Of a stretch of DNA of 64,000 nucleotides, positions 39,490 through 48,931 are shown one piece after another; positions within the stretch are counted from its first letter, which is position 1; every line of letters begins with the position of its first letter. Source of the DNA: Gilliamella sp. ESL0405. GTDB lineage: Bacteria; Pseudomonadota; Gammaproteobacteria; Enterobacterales; Orbaceae. The translations under genes and the position numbers were made by a program. The notes beneath the pieces are model-generated. The model ran no database searches. It saw nothing but the letters and a program-made list of their open reading frames with translations, and was not told where the DNA came from. Location of the stretch: contig NZ_CP048265.1 of NCBI RefSeq assembly GCF_019469205.1, forward strand, positions 1,240,001 to 1,304,000, written 5' to 3'.

Positions 39490-39530
39490 ACAAACAAAAA
39501 ACCCTCGGAAGTTTGATCTTCCGAGGGTTT
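39490..39530 (-). terminator. his operon attenuator terminator
   Basis: Read on the minus strand, a strong stem (ACCCTCGGAAG with CTTCCGAGGGT, 39501-39529) is followed by a run of T/U (TTTTTTGTTTG). It lies between the leader peptide and hisG, as in the classic his attenuator. A competing GGAAGAC/GTCTTCC hairpin at 39555-39573 can serve as the preceding structure in the alternative folds. Confidence 0.9.
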
Positions 39531-39596
39531 TCTATTTGCTTTCGCGATATCACCGGAAGACCAAATGTCTTCCAGCACCAATCGCCCGAAGACTAT

Positions 39597-39650
39597 TCAG
39601 GAATGATGGTGATGATGATGTTTAATAACTAAAACGCAAAAACAATTCAT
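39597..39650 (-). CDS. hisL: his operon leader peptide HisL
   Basis: Too short for usual gene callers, this minus-strand frame of 18 codons encodes MNCFCVLVIK, six histidines in a row, serine and stop. Ribosome stalling on the CAT/CAC run when charged His-tRNA is scarce would favour the antiterminator fold and let transcription reach hisG. E. coli HisL has seven histidines and the same role. Position, length and the downstream attenuator make the call strong. Confidence 0.93.
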   Translation of the reverse strand: MNCFCVLVIKHHHHHHS

Positions 39651-39654
39651 AAAA

Positions 39655-40168
39655 TTAAAACCATTAATTTGATTTACTGTGTCAATTAGTGAATAAAATA
39701 TAACAGAAATTATTTACTCGCAACTATTTTTTTTAATTTAATAAAAAATAGTTACCTACCATACTACTTTGTTCAGTAAGAGAGTATGGCGTTGGATAGC
39801 TAAAAAGCGGATTTATAAATATCTGCACAAATTGCCGTAATAGTCGTATAGTCAGCCTAGAGCGATTGTTAATGAGGTGATATTGGGTGAGTTTGATGCT
39901 GATAAGATTCATGATTATTCAAAGCACGGTAATCTTATTTGAGGTATGACTAGCTTATGGTCGATACTTGAATGAGATTGCGAAAACTGAGCAAACTCAT
40001 TTAGATAGATTATTGAAATAAATATAACAAAACTGACTGAAAATTATTTAGATTGTAACAACAGAATTTATAAAATGCGGAAGGTATATGTTTTGACCTA
40101 AAACATATACCTTCTAAGTAGCATTATCGATTGAATTTGAGGGTATCAATAAAATTGGTTACCAGATT
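39655..40168. other. Intergenic region upstream of hisL, non-coding
   Basis: About 510 bases with no supported gene. It must contain the his promoter on the minus strand; a TTGACA lies at 39680-39685 on that strand, but I could not place a convincing -10 element. Broken frames between about 39860 and 40080 (for example GEFDADKIHDYSKHGNLI before a stop) could be remains of a lost gene. Confidence 0.4.
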
Positions 40169-40579
40169 TTACTCTGCCAATTGCGGGTATTTATGTCTTA
40201 ATACGCTATAACGCCCATTGCCTAATAGCGCAAGGCTGAGGGCGGTAATAGTCATAAATGCCGGATATTCCCAGCCGCCGCCAGTATTGGAAAATTGCCA
40301 ACCATTGCCATAATGGATAAAGGTAATAACCAACATTTCAATCACAGCGATAATAGCGATAACACGGGTAAAAATACCTAGCAGTAACAACGCACCGCCA
40401 CCAATTTCAAACACGATTGCAATGTAGGCTGTAAAGCCAGGGAAGCCAAGAGATTCAAAATATTGTGAAGTGCCGGACGGGGTAAAAACCAGTAATTTTG
40501 TGAAACCATGAACCAAAAACATAACACCTAAAGCAATTCGTAAAAAAAGTGCTGCTAGATCAGTTTGATATTGTTTCAT
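40169..40579 (-). CDS. DoxX family membrane protein
   Basis: The 136-residue protein has four membrane helices and the DoxX layout: LFLRIALGVMFLVHGFTKL at the start, SLGFPGFTAYIAIVFEIGGGALLLLGIFTR in the middle and a last helix ITALSLALLGNGRYS. DoxX/YphA-type proteins are linked to quinone or thiosulfate/oxidative-stress functions in some bacteria, but the role here is not known. It is a single gene with free flanks. Confidence 0.85.
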   Translation of the reverse strand: MKQYQTDLAALFLRIALGVMFLVHGFTKLLVFTPSGTSQYFESLGFPGFTAYIAIVFEIGGGALLLLGIFTRVIAIIAVIEMLVITFIHYGNGWQFSNTGGGWEYPAFMTITALSLALLGNGRYSVLRHKYPQLAE

Positions 40580-40993
40580 CTTTATTTTTCCTATATTTAA
40601 GTTAGCAAAATAACATCAATTGATAATGGTATAAAATGATACTAATGGCTATTACTCGGTCAAAATAGGATAATACGAAGTGATTGTTTCATAAATTATG
40701 ACAACTTGTAAAGTTATACGTGAATTTAATCGCCATAATCATTGTGATAAGTCATAGAAAATCATACCGATGCTAGATAAACTTAAATGGCAACCAAGCA
40801 AAAAAATTCAGCATGCATTATTTAAACACTCTCTCGTCAGTAATCATTAAATTTATTCGATCAATAAAATGAAGATTAATCGTTTTGGCAAACCGAGGAT
40901 AATTCAAGATGATAAGCGTTAGATTAGTAGGGGAGAGGTTGGAATAAATAACGGGCTACATTGCTGTAGCCGTTATTGCTTTCTTCATTATTG
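40580..40993. other. Intergenic region with no recognised feature
   Basis: About 410 AT-rich bases between the DoxX gene and the TIM-barrel gene. No open frame, hairpin with T-run or RNA gene stands out. It must hold the DoxX promoter and the 3' end of the Tm-1-like operon. Confidence 0.4.
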
Positions 40994-41821
40994 TTAGCGA
41001 CGAATAAGTTTAAATTGTTCTGTAGTTTGCTTTAAAGCAACTTCTGTAGGTAGTCGTTCCATGGAACTAGCACCATAAAAGCCGTTACAGTCCGGACAGT
41101 TTTGTAAAATATACTGAGCATCTTCAGGGGTAGCAATTGGACCACCATGACAAAGGATAATAATATCCGGGCGAATCGCTTTAGCTGCTTTTGCCCATTG
41201 ATTAATTAATGGTACACAATCAGCAAGCTTAAGTGCTGTTTCAGCACCAATACTACCACCGGTGGTTAATCCCATATGAGGTACTAAAATATCAGCGCCA
41301 GCTTTTGCCATATCAATGGCATTTTGCTCACTAAAGACATAAGGTGTTGTGAGAAGATCTTTTTCGTGGGCTTTACGAATCATTTCAACTTCTAACGCAT
41401 AACCCATGCCGGTTTCTTCTAAGTTAGCTCTAAAATTACCGTCGATAAGTCCAACGGTTGGGAAATTTTGCACACCGGCAAAACCTGTTTCTTTTAATTT
41501 ATCTAAAAACTGATCAAACATACAAAATGGATCAGTACCATTAACACCAGCAAGCACCGGTGTGTTTTTCACTACGGGTAAAACTTCTTTTGCCATATCC
41601 ATGACAATTTCGTTAGCATTACCATAAGCTAAAAGCCCTGCTAACGAACCACGTCCAGCCATACGATAACGACCGGAGTTATAAATAACGATGAGATCTA
41701 TGCCACCTGCTTCTTCACATTTAGCTGATAATCCTGTACCTGCTCCACCACCAATAATAGGTTGACCTTTTGAAATCATGTCATGGAATTTTTTAAGCAA
41801 TTGCGCACGTTTACTACTCAT
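40994..41821 (-). CDS. Phosphoenolpyruvate hydrolase-like TIM-barrel protein
   Basis: The 275-residue protein is a TIM barrel of the family annotated as phosphoenolpyruvate hydrolase or IGPS-like, usually paired with Tm-1-like proteins. Visible features are [20 protein letters not shown] near the start, [45 protein letters not shown] and [12 protein letters not shown]. The second gene of a two-gene operon, it lies 14 bases downstream of the Tm-1-like gene. The biochemical function of the pair is not established. Confidence 0.83.
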   Translation of the reverse strand: MSSKRAQLLKKFHDMISKGQPIIGGGAGTGLSAKCEEAGGIDLIVIYNSGRYRMAGRGSLAGLLAYGNANEIVMDMAKEVLPVVKNTPVLAGVNGTDPFCMFDQFLDKLKETGFAGVQNFPTVGLIDGNFRANLEETGMGYALEVEMIRKAHEKDLLTTPYVFSEQNAIDMAKAGADILVPHMGLTTGGSIGAETALKLADCVPLINQWAKAAKAIRPDIIILCHGGPIATPEDAQYILQNCPDCNGFYGASSMERLPTEVALKQTTEQFKLIRR

Positions 41822-41835
41822 ATATTCTCCAAATG

Positions 41836-43044
41836 TTATTTCATAATATTGGTAAATTCATTGATAACAAGATCACAAAACTCTGGTGAGTTGATGTGAT
41901 AAGGCACTTTAATTAATTTTCTATTTTCGGTTTGATTAAAAACCTTCTCAAATTCATCAATAAATGCCTTATTTGCTTCCGGTGACCAAAAAGCACCACC
42001 TTGAATATCTAAAGCTGAAAATCCACCTTCAGGAATAATAAATGTTACTTTGCCTTGACATTTGTTGAGTTTGGTTGCTATCCAATTCGCCATTTTTCGG
42101 TTTTCTTCCGGCGTTGTTCTCATCAAGGTTACTTGTGGGTTATGCGGATAAAATAAGCGATCTTGATATTTTTGCGGTATCGTATCCGGGCTTGAAAAAT
42201 TGACCATATCAAGCGCACCGGTCGATCCGATATAAGGAACTTGGCTTCTTTCAATCGCACCAAAGCGATCTTCGTCACAAGCGAGTACGCCGTCGAATAA
42301 ATGGTCGCATACTTCAGTTGTGGTGATATCAAGCACACCTTGCAATAAATGGCTATCAGCCAATTTTTCCATTGCTTTACCGCCACTGCCGGTTGCATGA
42401 AAAACCAGACAGTCATAGTTGTCATGAAGTTTTGCTGTGACAGACTGTACGCAAGTGGTGGTAACCCCAAACATGGTCAAACCAATAGCCGGTTTATCCT
42501 CAACGGCTTCTTGAGATTTAAATAATACTGCGCCGGCAATAAAATTAGCGGCGTTTGTTAAAACTTTACGTGAAATAACATTTATGCCGGCAATATCGGT
42601 GACGGAGTACATCATGGCAATATCACTGGCGCCAATGTAGCCGGAAATATCACCCGATGCCATGGTTGATACCATTAATTTTGGTACACCGACCGGTAAT
42701 GATTGCATTGCTGGGGTAATTAATGCTGTTCCACCTGAACCACCCAGACCTAAAATTGCAGCAACATCCTTTTGCGCCATTAAAAATGATTTAAATGCAC
42801 TTGCCATAGCTACAATGGCATTGCCTCTATCGGCATTAAAGATTGCTTCTTTTCCATTGGGATGAAAATTTGCGACGGTTTCGGATGAAATATCTGCGAA
42901 GTGATTGTATTGATGTGAAAGAGTTGAAATATCGACTAACTTACAAACGAGATTCTTTTGTACAAGTAAATTCTTTATAAAAACGGCCTCTTCACCTTTG
43001 GTGTCAAGGGTTGTTACCAAATAAATCGTGTCCTGTAATGCCAT
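41836..43044 (-). CDS. Tm-1-like ATP-binding protein (UPF0261 family)
   Basis: The 402-residue protein has a nucleotide-binding N-terminal half with [20 protein letters not shown] and [20 protein letters not shown], and a second domain with [15 protein letters not shown]. The family is named after the tomato Tm-1 virus-resistance protein, whose bacterial relatives have no clear role. ATG 43044 follows a ribosome site AGGAG. It is the first gene of an operon with the TIM-barrel protein, and the divergent TetR gene and palindrome suggest induction by a small molecule. Confidence 0.87.
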   Translation of the reverse strand: MALQDTIYLVTTLDTKGEEAVFIKNLLVQKNLVCKLVDISTLSHQYNHFADISSETVANFHPNGKEAIFNADRGNAIVAMASAFKSFLMAQKDVAAILGLGGSGGTALITPAMQSLPVGVPKLMVSTMASGDISGYIGASDIAMMYSVTDIAGINVISRKVLTNAANFIAGAVLFKSQEAVEDKPAIGLTMFGVTTTCVQSVTAKLHDNYDCLVFHATGSGGKAMEKLADSHLLQGVLDITTTEVCDHLFDGVLACDEDRFGAIERSQVPYIGSTGALDMVNFSSPDTIPQKYQDRLFYPHNPQVTLMRTTPEENRKMANWIATKLNKCQGKVTFIIPEGGFSALDIQGGAFWSPEANKAFIDEFEKVFNQTENRKLIKVPYHINSPEFCDLVINEFTNIMK

Positions 43045-43121
43045 TTATTTCTCCTTGTTGGATATAAAGTCGAACTCAAAACATTAACCAAACGAATCCA
43101 GGTTAGTGGTACATTATATAT

Positions 43122-43145
43122 AAAATGAGACTAAAGTCTCATTTT
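43122..43145. promoter_or_regulatory. Perfect palindrome, probable TetR operator
   Basis: Eleven-base arms AAAATGAGACT and AGTCTCATTTT flank a two-base centre. The site lies in the 199-base gap between the divergent Tm-1-like and TetR genes, 77 bases from the first and 98 from the second. Size and symmetry fit a TetR-family operator. A T-run on one side could also make it a terminator-like fold, but the divergent setting favours an operator. Confidence 0.7.
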
Positions 43146-43243
43146 TTTTCAAAAAATATGCTTTAAAAATTTAAAAAAAATGCAGTATTATAGGCGCCAC
43201 CTACATTAAACCTTCAAAAAAAATTCTTAGGCGAATATATCTT

Positions 43244-43861
43244 ATGGCTTTGTTTCAACAATATACTGGAGCAAAAAAGCGAACTTTTCATCGTTTAATT
43301 AACACAGCATTGGAAGCACTCGAGGAGGGCGGTGAATTAACCATTACCGAACTTGCTGATAAATCAGGTATATCAAGAGCGACAGCTTACCGTTATTTTC
43401 CGACGCAAAGTGATTTGATTGCGGCGGTGGTTGAATGCTCATTAGGTCCTATCTTTTATTGGAAGTCGGATAAATCCGATTGTCAGGAAAGAGTCAATGA
43501 TTTTCTGGCTTTTGCCTTTCCGCAGATGTTAAAACATGAAGGCGCTTTGCGTGCTGCTTTGAGAATATCTTTACAACAGTGGGCAAATCAACGGCGCAAT
43601 GTTGAACCTCAAAAGAAAAAGTTTGTACGGGGTAATCGTAAAGAGATACTACCGTCTATATTGCAACCGTTAAAGTTTGAATTACCTGAAGAGTTATACC
43701 AAAAGGTCGTTTATGCTATTTCGGTAGTCTACGGTTCAGAAATCTTTATGGTATTAAAAGATATTTGGAACTTAAATAATCAACAACTGATATCTATTGC
43801 CCAATGGATGTCTAAAGCAATCATAAATCAAGCCCGACAAGATGCATTAAATAAGCAATAA
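43244..43861 (+). CDS. TetR family transcriptional regulator
   Basis: The 205-residue protein has the TetR helix-turn-helix near residues 28-55 (LTITELADKSGISRATAYRYF) and a helical C-terminal ligand domain. It is transcribed away from the Tm-1-like/TIM-barrel operon, with a perfect palindrome in the shared gap. It probably represses that operon and itself. The ligand is unknown. Confidence 0.87.
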   Translation: MALFQQYTGAKKRTFHRLINTALEALEEGGELTITELADKSGISRATAYRYFPTQSDLIAAVVECSLGPIFYWKSDKSDCQERVNDFLAFAFPQMLKHEGALRAALRISLQQWANQRRNVEPQKKKFVRGNRKEILPSILQPLKFELPEELYQKVVYAISVVYGSEIFMVLKDIWNLNNQQLISIAQWMSKAIINQARQDALNKQ

Positions 43862-44293
43862 GCACCTTATTGCATACATTTTTTATCTACTTTAAATGAC
43901 TTAACAAAACGATAACCGTTATTTTAGTCAATCATTAGTAAAGTTTAAAATACAAAACAATTGATAGTCGATCGTTCATTAGCCATACAATTGCAAGCGA
44001 AGTTTTGCTGTTGTTAACTGCACTTTTTCGATAAGTGTGATCGTTTCATCGTGTTTACAAATTGAACGTCAAACAAAAAAAGCGTGCGGTGGCTAATGTT
44101 ATATTTGAAATAATGATAACGCCGTAGAGGCATTATCTATTTTAGGCTTGATTGGTTGAATTAAGGTTAAGCGATCAGTAGAGTAATAACGCTATTTATT
44201 ATTCTACTGACGTATTGTCTTAGCATGATTAATTCAGCCGTGGACTCAAATACGCCTGCATGAAAGTAGGCGTATTGTCTTATCATGATCAAA
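43862..44293. other. Intergenic region between convergent genes, two hairpins
   Basis: About 430 bases without a gene. A hairpin at 44177-44208 (AGTAGAGTAATA with TATTATTCTACT) and another at 44249-44276 (AATACGCCT/AGGCGTATT) flank an imperfect direct repeat CGTATTGTCTTAGCATGAT / CGTATTGTCTTATCATGAT near 44211 and 44271. The second hairpin is the likely end of the sulA-like transcript. Confidence 0.5.
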
Positions 44294-44692
44294 TTAATGG
44301 TAGGCGACAGGTTGTTCACTCAACTGATCGTGAACTAAAAGTAAGCATGTATCGCTCGACAGTACCGCTTGTTCAAGACGCTGTTTATCTTGATCGTTGA
44401 GTTGGTTGATGCAAGCAACCACATAACTGCAAGTTTTGCTTTGCAGTGCTTTTTCGATAGTGGCAACTAAACTTTCGTCTTTTAAATTGCTTAAATGCAC
44501 CACTTTTTGCTTATCAAGGCCGGCAGTATTAATCCATGACCGTTTTAACATTGGGCGATCAGATAACCATAATTGCCATTTTTTGGCTTTATTGAACGAT
44601 CGTAATAACGGGCGTTGTTGTTGTAAAATTTGTTGAAAAGGAGATTCAAAATCTATCGCCGTTAATTGGGGCGTTGAATGTTCAATAAGCAT
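44294..44692 (-). CDS. sulA: SulA-like SOS cell-division inhibitor
   Basis: SulA binds FtsZ and blocks division while DNA is repaired. The 132-residue protein resembles the core of E. coli SulA by memory: WQLWLSDRPMLKRSWINTAG and LDKQKVVHLSNL, then YVVACINQLNDQDKQRLEQA. It is shorter than E. coli SulA (169) at both ends. Two overlapping LexA boxes sit directly upstream, which supports the call more than the sequence alone. The ribosome site GAGG precedes ATG 44692. Confidence 0.78.
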   Translation of the reverse strand: MLIEHSTPQLTAIDFESPFQQILQQQRPLLRSFNKAKKWQLWLSDRPMLKRSWINTAGLDKQKVVHLSNLKDESLVATIEKALQSKTCSYVVACINQLNDQDKQRLEQAVLSSDTCLLLVHDQLSEQPVAYH

Positions 44693-44705
44693 AATAACCT
44701 CGATA

Positions 44706-44735
44706 CTGTATTTGTATACAGTGTATATTAATACA
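44706..44735 (-). promoter_or_regulatory. Two overlapping LexA (SOS) boxes
   Basis: CTGTATTTGTATACAG at 44706-44721 is a perfect CTGT-N8-ACAG LexA site. A second site at 44720-44735 reads, on the minus strand, CTGTATTAATATACAC with one mismatch. They begin 13 bases upstream of the sulA-like start, so bound LexA would block transcription. Confidence 0.9.
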
Positions 44736-44795
44736 GTATTTTAAGGTTGTAAACTCTCTTGATGTCGATTTTTTGAAATATTTTTGATTAAGTCA

Positions 44796-45176
44796 TTAGC
44801 ATGTTCGTAAAAATTGATAGGACAATATCCCTAAAAACGTCATCAAAACTGACCCAATCACATGAACGGCAATCATTGTCAGCCCTAAGGTATAACGGCC
44901 TTCTTGCAAAAAGTTAACAATTTCGGCAGAAAAAGTAGAAAAGGTGGATAAACCGCCACAAAAACCGGTTATGACCAATAATCGCCATTCGGCGGAAAGA
45001 TTGGCGTGATTAAAAAAGGCAATGGCAAAGCCAATAATATAACCGGCGATCAGGTTTGACAGTAGCGTGCCTAAAGGTATCGCAAAGGCAATAAGATTAA
45101 ATTTAAGCGATAAAAACCAACGCAACAAACCACCAGCGACTGATCCGACTGAAATGGCTAAAATAAGTTTTAGCAT
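44796..45176 (-). CDS. crcB: Fluoride ion channel CrcB/Fluc
   Basis: CrcB expels fluoride as a dual-topology dimer in the inner membrane. The 126-residue protein has four helices and the conserved GGLLRWFLS near the start, GTLLSNLIAGYIIG and GFCGGLSTFSTFSAE with the phenylalanine/threonine ion path. I looked for the fluoride riboswitch upstream and did not see it. Single gene, divergent from riboflavin synthase. Confidence 0.92.
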   Translation of the reverse strand: MLKLILAISVGSVAGGLLRWFLSLKFNLIAFAIPLGTLLSNLIAGYIIGFAIAFFNHANLSAEWRLLVITGFCGGLSTFSTFSAEIVNFLQEGRYTLGLTMIAVHVIGSVLMTFLGILSYQFLRTC

Positions 45177-45470
45177 AATTAATTCCTAATCATTTAAGGC
45201 GTAATGATATTGGCAATAGCATTTAAATGGCAATCATTAACCAGCCTGATTTCAATAGATAATTGTAAAATGATGATCATAACAGTTGCATCATAAAATG
45301 AATATCTTTTAATCCAAGGTCGCCACGCTTTTCAATCGATTGAATTATTTTTGATTAAGAATTAACAAGTTAAATTGGTTATCGCAAATATCCGATGAAT
45401 TAACAGGAAATCGACATGACATTAGGCTAGAATAACCGCCAAGAGTCAATATAAACAGGATATAAAAGAT

Positions 45471-46079
45471 ATGTTTACCGGTATTGTACAAGGCGTTGGA
45501 CAAATTATTGATATTGTCGATCGTGATAAATTAAGAACTTATAAAGTCAAGTTACCTAAATCGTTAACCGCTAAGATTGAAATTGGCGCTTCAATTGCTA
45601 ATGACGGTTGTTGTTTAACGGTAACCAAATTTGAAAATGATACGGTTTGGTTTGATATCATGCAAGAAACGCTCGCCTTAACCACGTTAGGCAGTAAACA
45701 GATTAATGATTACGTTAATATTGAACGTAGTGCCAAATTTGGTGATGAAGTGGGGGGGCATATTATGTCCGGGCATATCTCTTGCACTGCAACAATTGAA
45801 CGGATTGAAAAAACACCGACCAACTGCACCATGCATTTAACCTTGCCAGAACAGTTTATGAAATATGTGTTATACAAAGGCTTTATCGGCATCGACGGAG
45901 CCAGTTTAACCATTGGCGAAGTGACGCAAAATGGGTTTGATATTCATCTTATTCCGGAAACTTTAGCAATAACAACGCTAGGCAATAAACAAGTTGATGA
46001 TAAGGTCAATATCGAAATTGATTCGCAAACACAAGCCATAGTCGATACTGTTGAAAGAGTGCTGGCAACCAAAAAATAG
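45471..46079 (+). CDS. ribE: Riboflavin synthase alpha chain
   Basis: This dismutates two lumazines to riboflavin. The 202-residue protein shows the two tandem lumazine-binding barrels: MFTGIVQGVGQI and NDGCCLTVTKF in the first, GHIMSGHISCTATI and IDGASLTIGEV in the second. It is the enterobacterial ribC/ribE-type enzyme. No FMN riboswitch is visible upstream. Other rib genes are not adjacent. Confidence 0.95.
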   Translation: MFTGIVQGVGQIIDIVDRDKLRTYKVKLPKSLTAKIEIGASIANDGCCLTVTKFENDTVWFDIMQETLALTTLGSKQINDYVNIERSAKFGDEVGGHIMSGHISCTATIERIEKTPTNCTMHLTLPEQFMKYVLYKGFIGIDGASLTIGEVTQNGFDIHLIPETLAITTLGNKQVDDKVNIEIDSQTQAIVDTVERVLATKK

Positions 46080-46219
46080 ACAAATTTAAAAACTTAAAGC
46101 TAATGGCGCTTTGCGGGTAATACACTATTATGATCAGCCAATACTAGCGCAAAGCTTAACGGTTTTTATCTATTTTGTTTGATGATAACAAACATCGACC
46201 GCGCTGTAATACTATGATT

Positions 46220-46241
46220 AACCGCTTTACGGCGGTTTTTT
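46220..46241 (+). terminator. Rho-independent terminator after riboflavin synthase
   Basis: The hairpin AACCGC-TTTACG-GCGGTT is followed by TTTT, 140 bases beyond the ribE stop. Confidence 0.75.
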
Positions 46242-46311
46242 ATTGGATCAAACAAAGCAAGCTGGCACACATTTCCTGCCCATTTTAAACCCATTACGTT
46301 ATAGCCAACCT

Positions 46312-46331
46312 ATGATGACACATCTCATCAT
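46312..46331. promoter_or_regulatory. Short inverted repeat upstream of PTS regulator gene
   Basis: ATGATGA-CACATC-TCATCAT forms a perfect seven-base inverted repeat, about 150 bases before the regulator gene. It could bind a dimeric regulator such as the PRD protein itself, but chance is not excluded. Confidence 0.3.
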
Positions 46332-46478
46332 AAAGCTGCTCCCGCCTTCTAATTATGACATTTGCTTCCATATTAATGCGGAAAAAAATGTCATCGTCTT
46401 ATTTATTCAACTCATTATACTTTTTACTAATCAGTCAGAAAAAATATTGCAACAACAGAGATAAAAGGGAGTGGGGGA

Positions 46479-48455
46479 ATGGACAGGCAAATCGATTTAC
46501 TTAAGCTACTTTTTAATGAATCGGCATTTAAACCCGCAATCTATTTTAGCGCAAAATTATCAATTTCAACCAAAACCATTTATGCAGATGTTGAAAAGCT
46601 AAATCAGCAGTTAGCAAAAGCCTTTAATACTGAAATTTTTATTGAAAAATCACCACGCAAAGGGCTTATTTTAGTCGGTAAAAAACAGCCAATTGAACCA
46701 ATAATCTGTTACCTTGAGCAACACAATACCCATGGGTATTTTAATAAAAAAGCTCGCCGGTTAACGCCTGAGTATCGACGGTTGGATATTGTAAAACGTT
46801 GCTGTTTAAATCATGAAACCCTCTCGCTTGAGCAGTTATCGAATGATTATATCGTCAGTAAAACTTCGTTACATAAAGATATCGAGTCTATTAATCGCTT
46901 ACTAGAACAAGAAGGGGTAACCATTAAAGTGACCCACAAGCGCATTATTGTTCAAGGTAAAGAGAGCCAAATACAGCGAGCTATCAAATATTTTCTCTCC
47001 GGCTATGTTAATAAACAAGACAGTGTTTATATCAATCAGTTGATGATGTCACTATTTGGCGATAAGTCCTTTGAGCAAATTAGCCAGATACTACTTAACC
47101 ACGATGAATCGTTAGTTCAACAAACATCAGAATACTATCTATCCTCTTTGCTTATTGCGATAACCATTTTATTAAAAAGGCTTAAATTAGGTTTTACCAT
47201 TGATGAGCAAGAAGATTTCTTATTTAACCACATCCGCTATATGCAATCTTATTTGATTGCAGTTGATCTGACTAAACAGTTCGAAACGACTTTTGCCGTT
47301 AAGTTTGCAACCAATGATATCAAATATCTAAGTAAACTCTTTTTTGCGCACCGTATTTTTGATGAATCACTCAAAGTTGATAACAGCTTTTATGAACAAA
47401 CCGTTAGGCAAATTATCAAAAAAATTAGCGATATTGAGGGGGTTGATCTGAGCAAGGATAGCAAATTATTTCACTCATTGTTATCTCACTTTCCACCCAT
47501 GATCACCCGTATGCAAAGACAGATCAGAGTAAATAACCCATTGCTAAATGAGATAAAACAAGAGTACTCAACGCTATTTAGTGTGCTTTGGTATGCGTTA
47601 TCGGACTTAGAGCGCAAATTTGATATTCGCCTTAATGATCATGAAATATCTTTTTTATTGATCCATTTTCAAATTGCCTTAGACAAAGCCGCTGACGCTA
47701 ACAATATTGTGATTATCTGCCAATATGGTTGCGCTTCGTCTAATTTAGTGCTGAGCAAAGTGCGTAAATTATTGCCGTCAAAGGATAATATCGAAGTTTT
47801 TTCCGTGTCAAAGTTAGCCTCGACCGATTTAACCAATGTCGATTTAATTATTACTACGCTCGATATTCATAATGTTAATAAACCGATAGTGAAAATATCA
47901 TCACTATTAAATACTCATGATTATCAAAAGATAATGCAAGCTTATGCGGATTATGTGCTTAATCGCCCCAACAATTTTGCCGATCAGACAGGTCACTATC
48001 CCGCAATAGCAAAATTTATTATGCCGGATTTAATACAACTTCAAGTTGATATTCATCACAAAAGCGATTGCCTTAATCAATTAATCACCCTGCTTGAAGA
48101 TAACGGCTATGTCACAGATCGTTATCGGCAATCAGTACTCCAGCGTGAACAGATTGGCGATACCTCTATTGAAAAGGGTATTGCTTTACCCCATGGCTCC
48201 CCGATGTTTGTTTGCCGTTCGAGCATCGCAATTATGACCTTAAGTAAACCAATTAAGTGGGGAATGATCGATATAAGCGTCATTATTATGGTCAGCCTTT
48301 GCGAGCAAAATATTAGTAATATCAATGATGTTTTTACTGAGATTTATCAGATTGTGTCAAATAAAGCGGCGATATCGAGGCTAAAAAATATCACGAATTT
48401 TAAACAACTAAAACAATTTTTGGATAATCAAAGAGGAATGAAAGATGTACTTTGA
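46479..48455 (+). CDS. PRD-containing PTS transcriptional regulator (BglG/MtlR/LicR type)
   Basis: The 658-residue protein has two N-terminal helix-turn-helix regions (about 1-60 and 85-150, with YFSAKLSISTKTIYADVEKL), two PTS regulation domains (about 185-290 and 300-400), a EIIB-like domain with the cysteine motif ICQYGCASSNL near 415, and a C-terminal EIIA-like domain with GIALPHGSP near 568. Such regulators are activated or blocked by phosphorylation from HPr and EII proteins, so they report sugar import. It heads the operon; the EIIA gene overlaps its end by 11 bases. Confidence 0.9.
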   Translation: MDRQIDLLKLLFNESAFKPAIYFSAKLSISTKTIYADVEKLNQQLAKAFNTEIFIEKSPRKGLILVGKKQPIEPIICYLEQHNTHGYFNKKARRLTPEYRRLDIVKRCCLNHETLSLEQLSNDYIVSKTSLHKDIESINRLLEQEGVTIKVTHKRIIVQGKESQIQRAIKYFLSGYVNKQDSVYINQLMMSLFGDKSFEQISQILLNHDESLVQQTSEYYLSSLLIAITILLKRLKLGFTIDEQEDFLFNHIRYMQSYLIAVDLTKQFETTFAVKFATNDIKYLSKLFFAHRIFDESLKVDNSFYEQTVRQIIKKISDIEGVDLSKDSKLFHSLLSHFPPMITRMQRQIRVNNPLLNEIKQEYSTLFSVLWYALSDLERKFDIRLNDHEISFLLIHFQIALDKAADANNIVIICQYGCASSNLVLSKVRKLLPSKDNIEVFSVSKLASTDLTNVDLIITTLDIHNVNKPIVKISSLLNTHDYQKIMQAYADYVLNRPNNFADQTGHYPAIAKFIMPDLIQLQVDIHHKSDCLNQLITLLEDNGYVTDRYRQSVLQREQIGDTSIEKGIALPHGSPMFVCRSSIAIMTLSKPIKWGMIDISVIIMVSLCEQNISNINDVFTEIYQIVSNKAAISRLKNITNFKQLKQFLDNQRGMKDVL

Positions 48456-48900
48456 TAAACAGTTATGCCTATTTGATATTGAGGCAACAAATCAGCAAGA
48501 GATCTTAACTACCATGGCACAAATGTTATACGTGCACGGCATGGTAAAACAGGATTTTTTAGCCGGAATTTTACAAAGAGAGCAACAATACCCTACCGGA
48601 TTATTGGTTAACTCAACTGGTTTTGCTCTGCCGCATACCGATTCATCAAAAGTTAATCAATCGCAAATCTGTTTTGCATCATTAAAACACCCGATTATGT
48701 TTTCAGCCATGACAAATGAGCAGGAGAAAGTTGCCGTCAAATTTATTTTTATGCTGGCAATGAAACAACCCCATGAACAAGTTGAAAACTTACAGAACTT
48801 AATCGCTTTATTCCAAAATGAACAACAAATAGCCCGCTTAACAACATGTCATTGCGTTAACGAATTTATCGCTATTTTAGATCAAGCAGGCGTGAACTAA
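48445..48900 (+). CDS. PTS galactitol-type EIIA
   Basis: The 151-residue EIIA has the phospho-histidine 64 in FALPHTDSS and the general fructose/galactitol-type fold. It overlaps the regulator gene by 11 bases and is followed by EIIC and EIIB, so all three subunits of one permease are present. Confidence 0.88.
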   Translation: MYFDKQLCLFDIEATNQQEILTTMAQMLYVHGMVKQDFLAGILQREQQYPTGLLVNSTGFALPHTDSSKVNQSQICFASLKHPIMFSAMTNEQEKVAVKFIFMLAMKQPHEQVENLQNLIALFQNEQQIARLTTCHCVNEFIAILDQAGVN

Positions 48901-48931
48901 TGCGCCTTTACTTTTATTCAAGGAGGTACAA

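Larger units (their letters stand above)
46080..46478. other. Intergenic region before the galactitol-type PTS operon
   Basis: About 400 bases with no supported gene. It holds a terminator at 46220-46241, a short palindrome at 46312-46331 and presumably the promoter of the PTS operon. Confidence 0.5.

Noticed and set aside
45177-45470. Fluoride riboswitch before crcB or FMN riboswitch before ribE
   Set aside because: I could not find the conserved core of either in the shared intergenic region.
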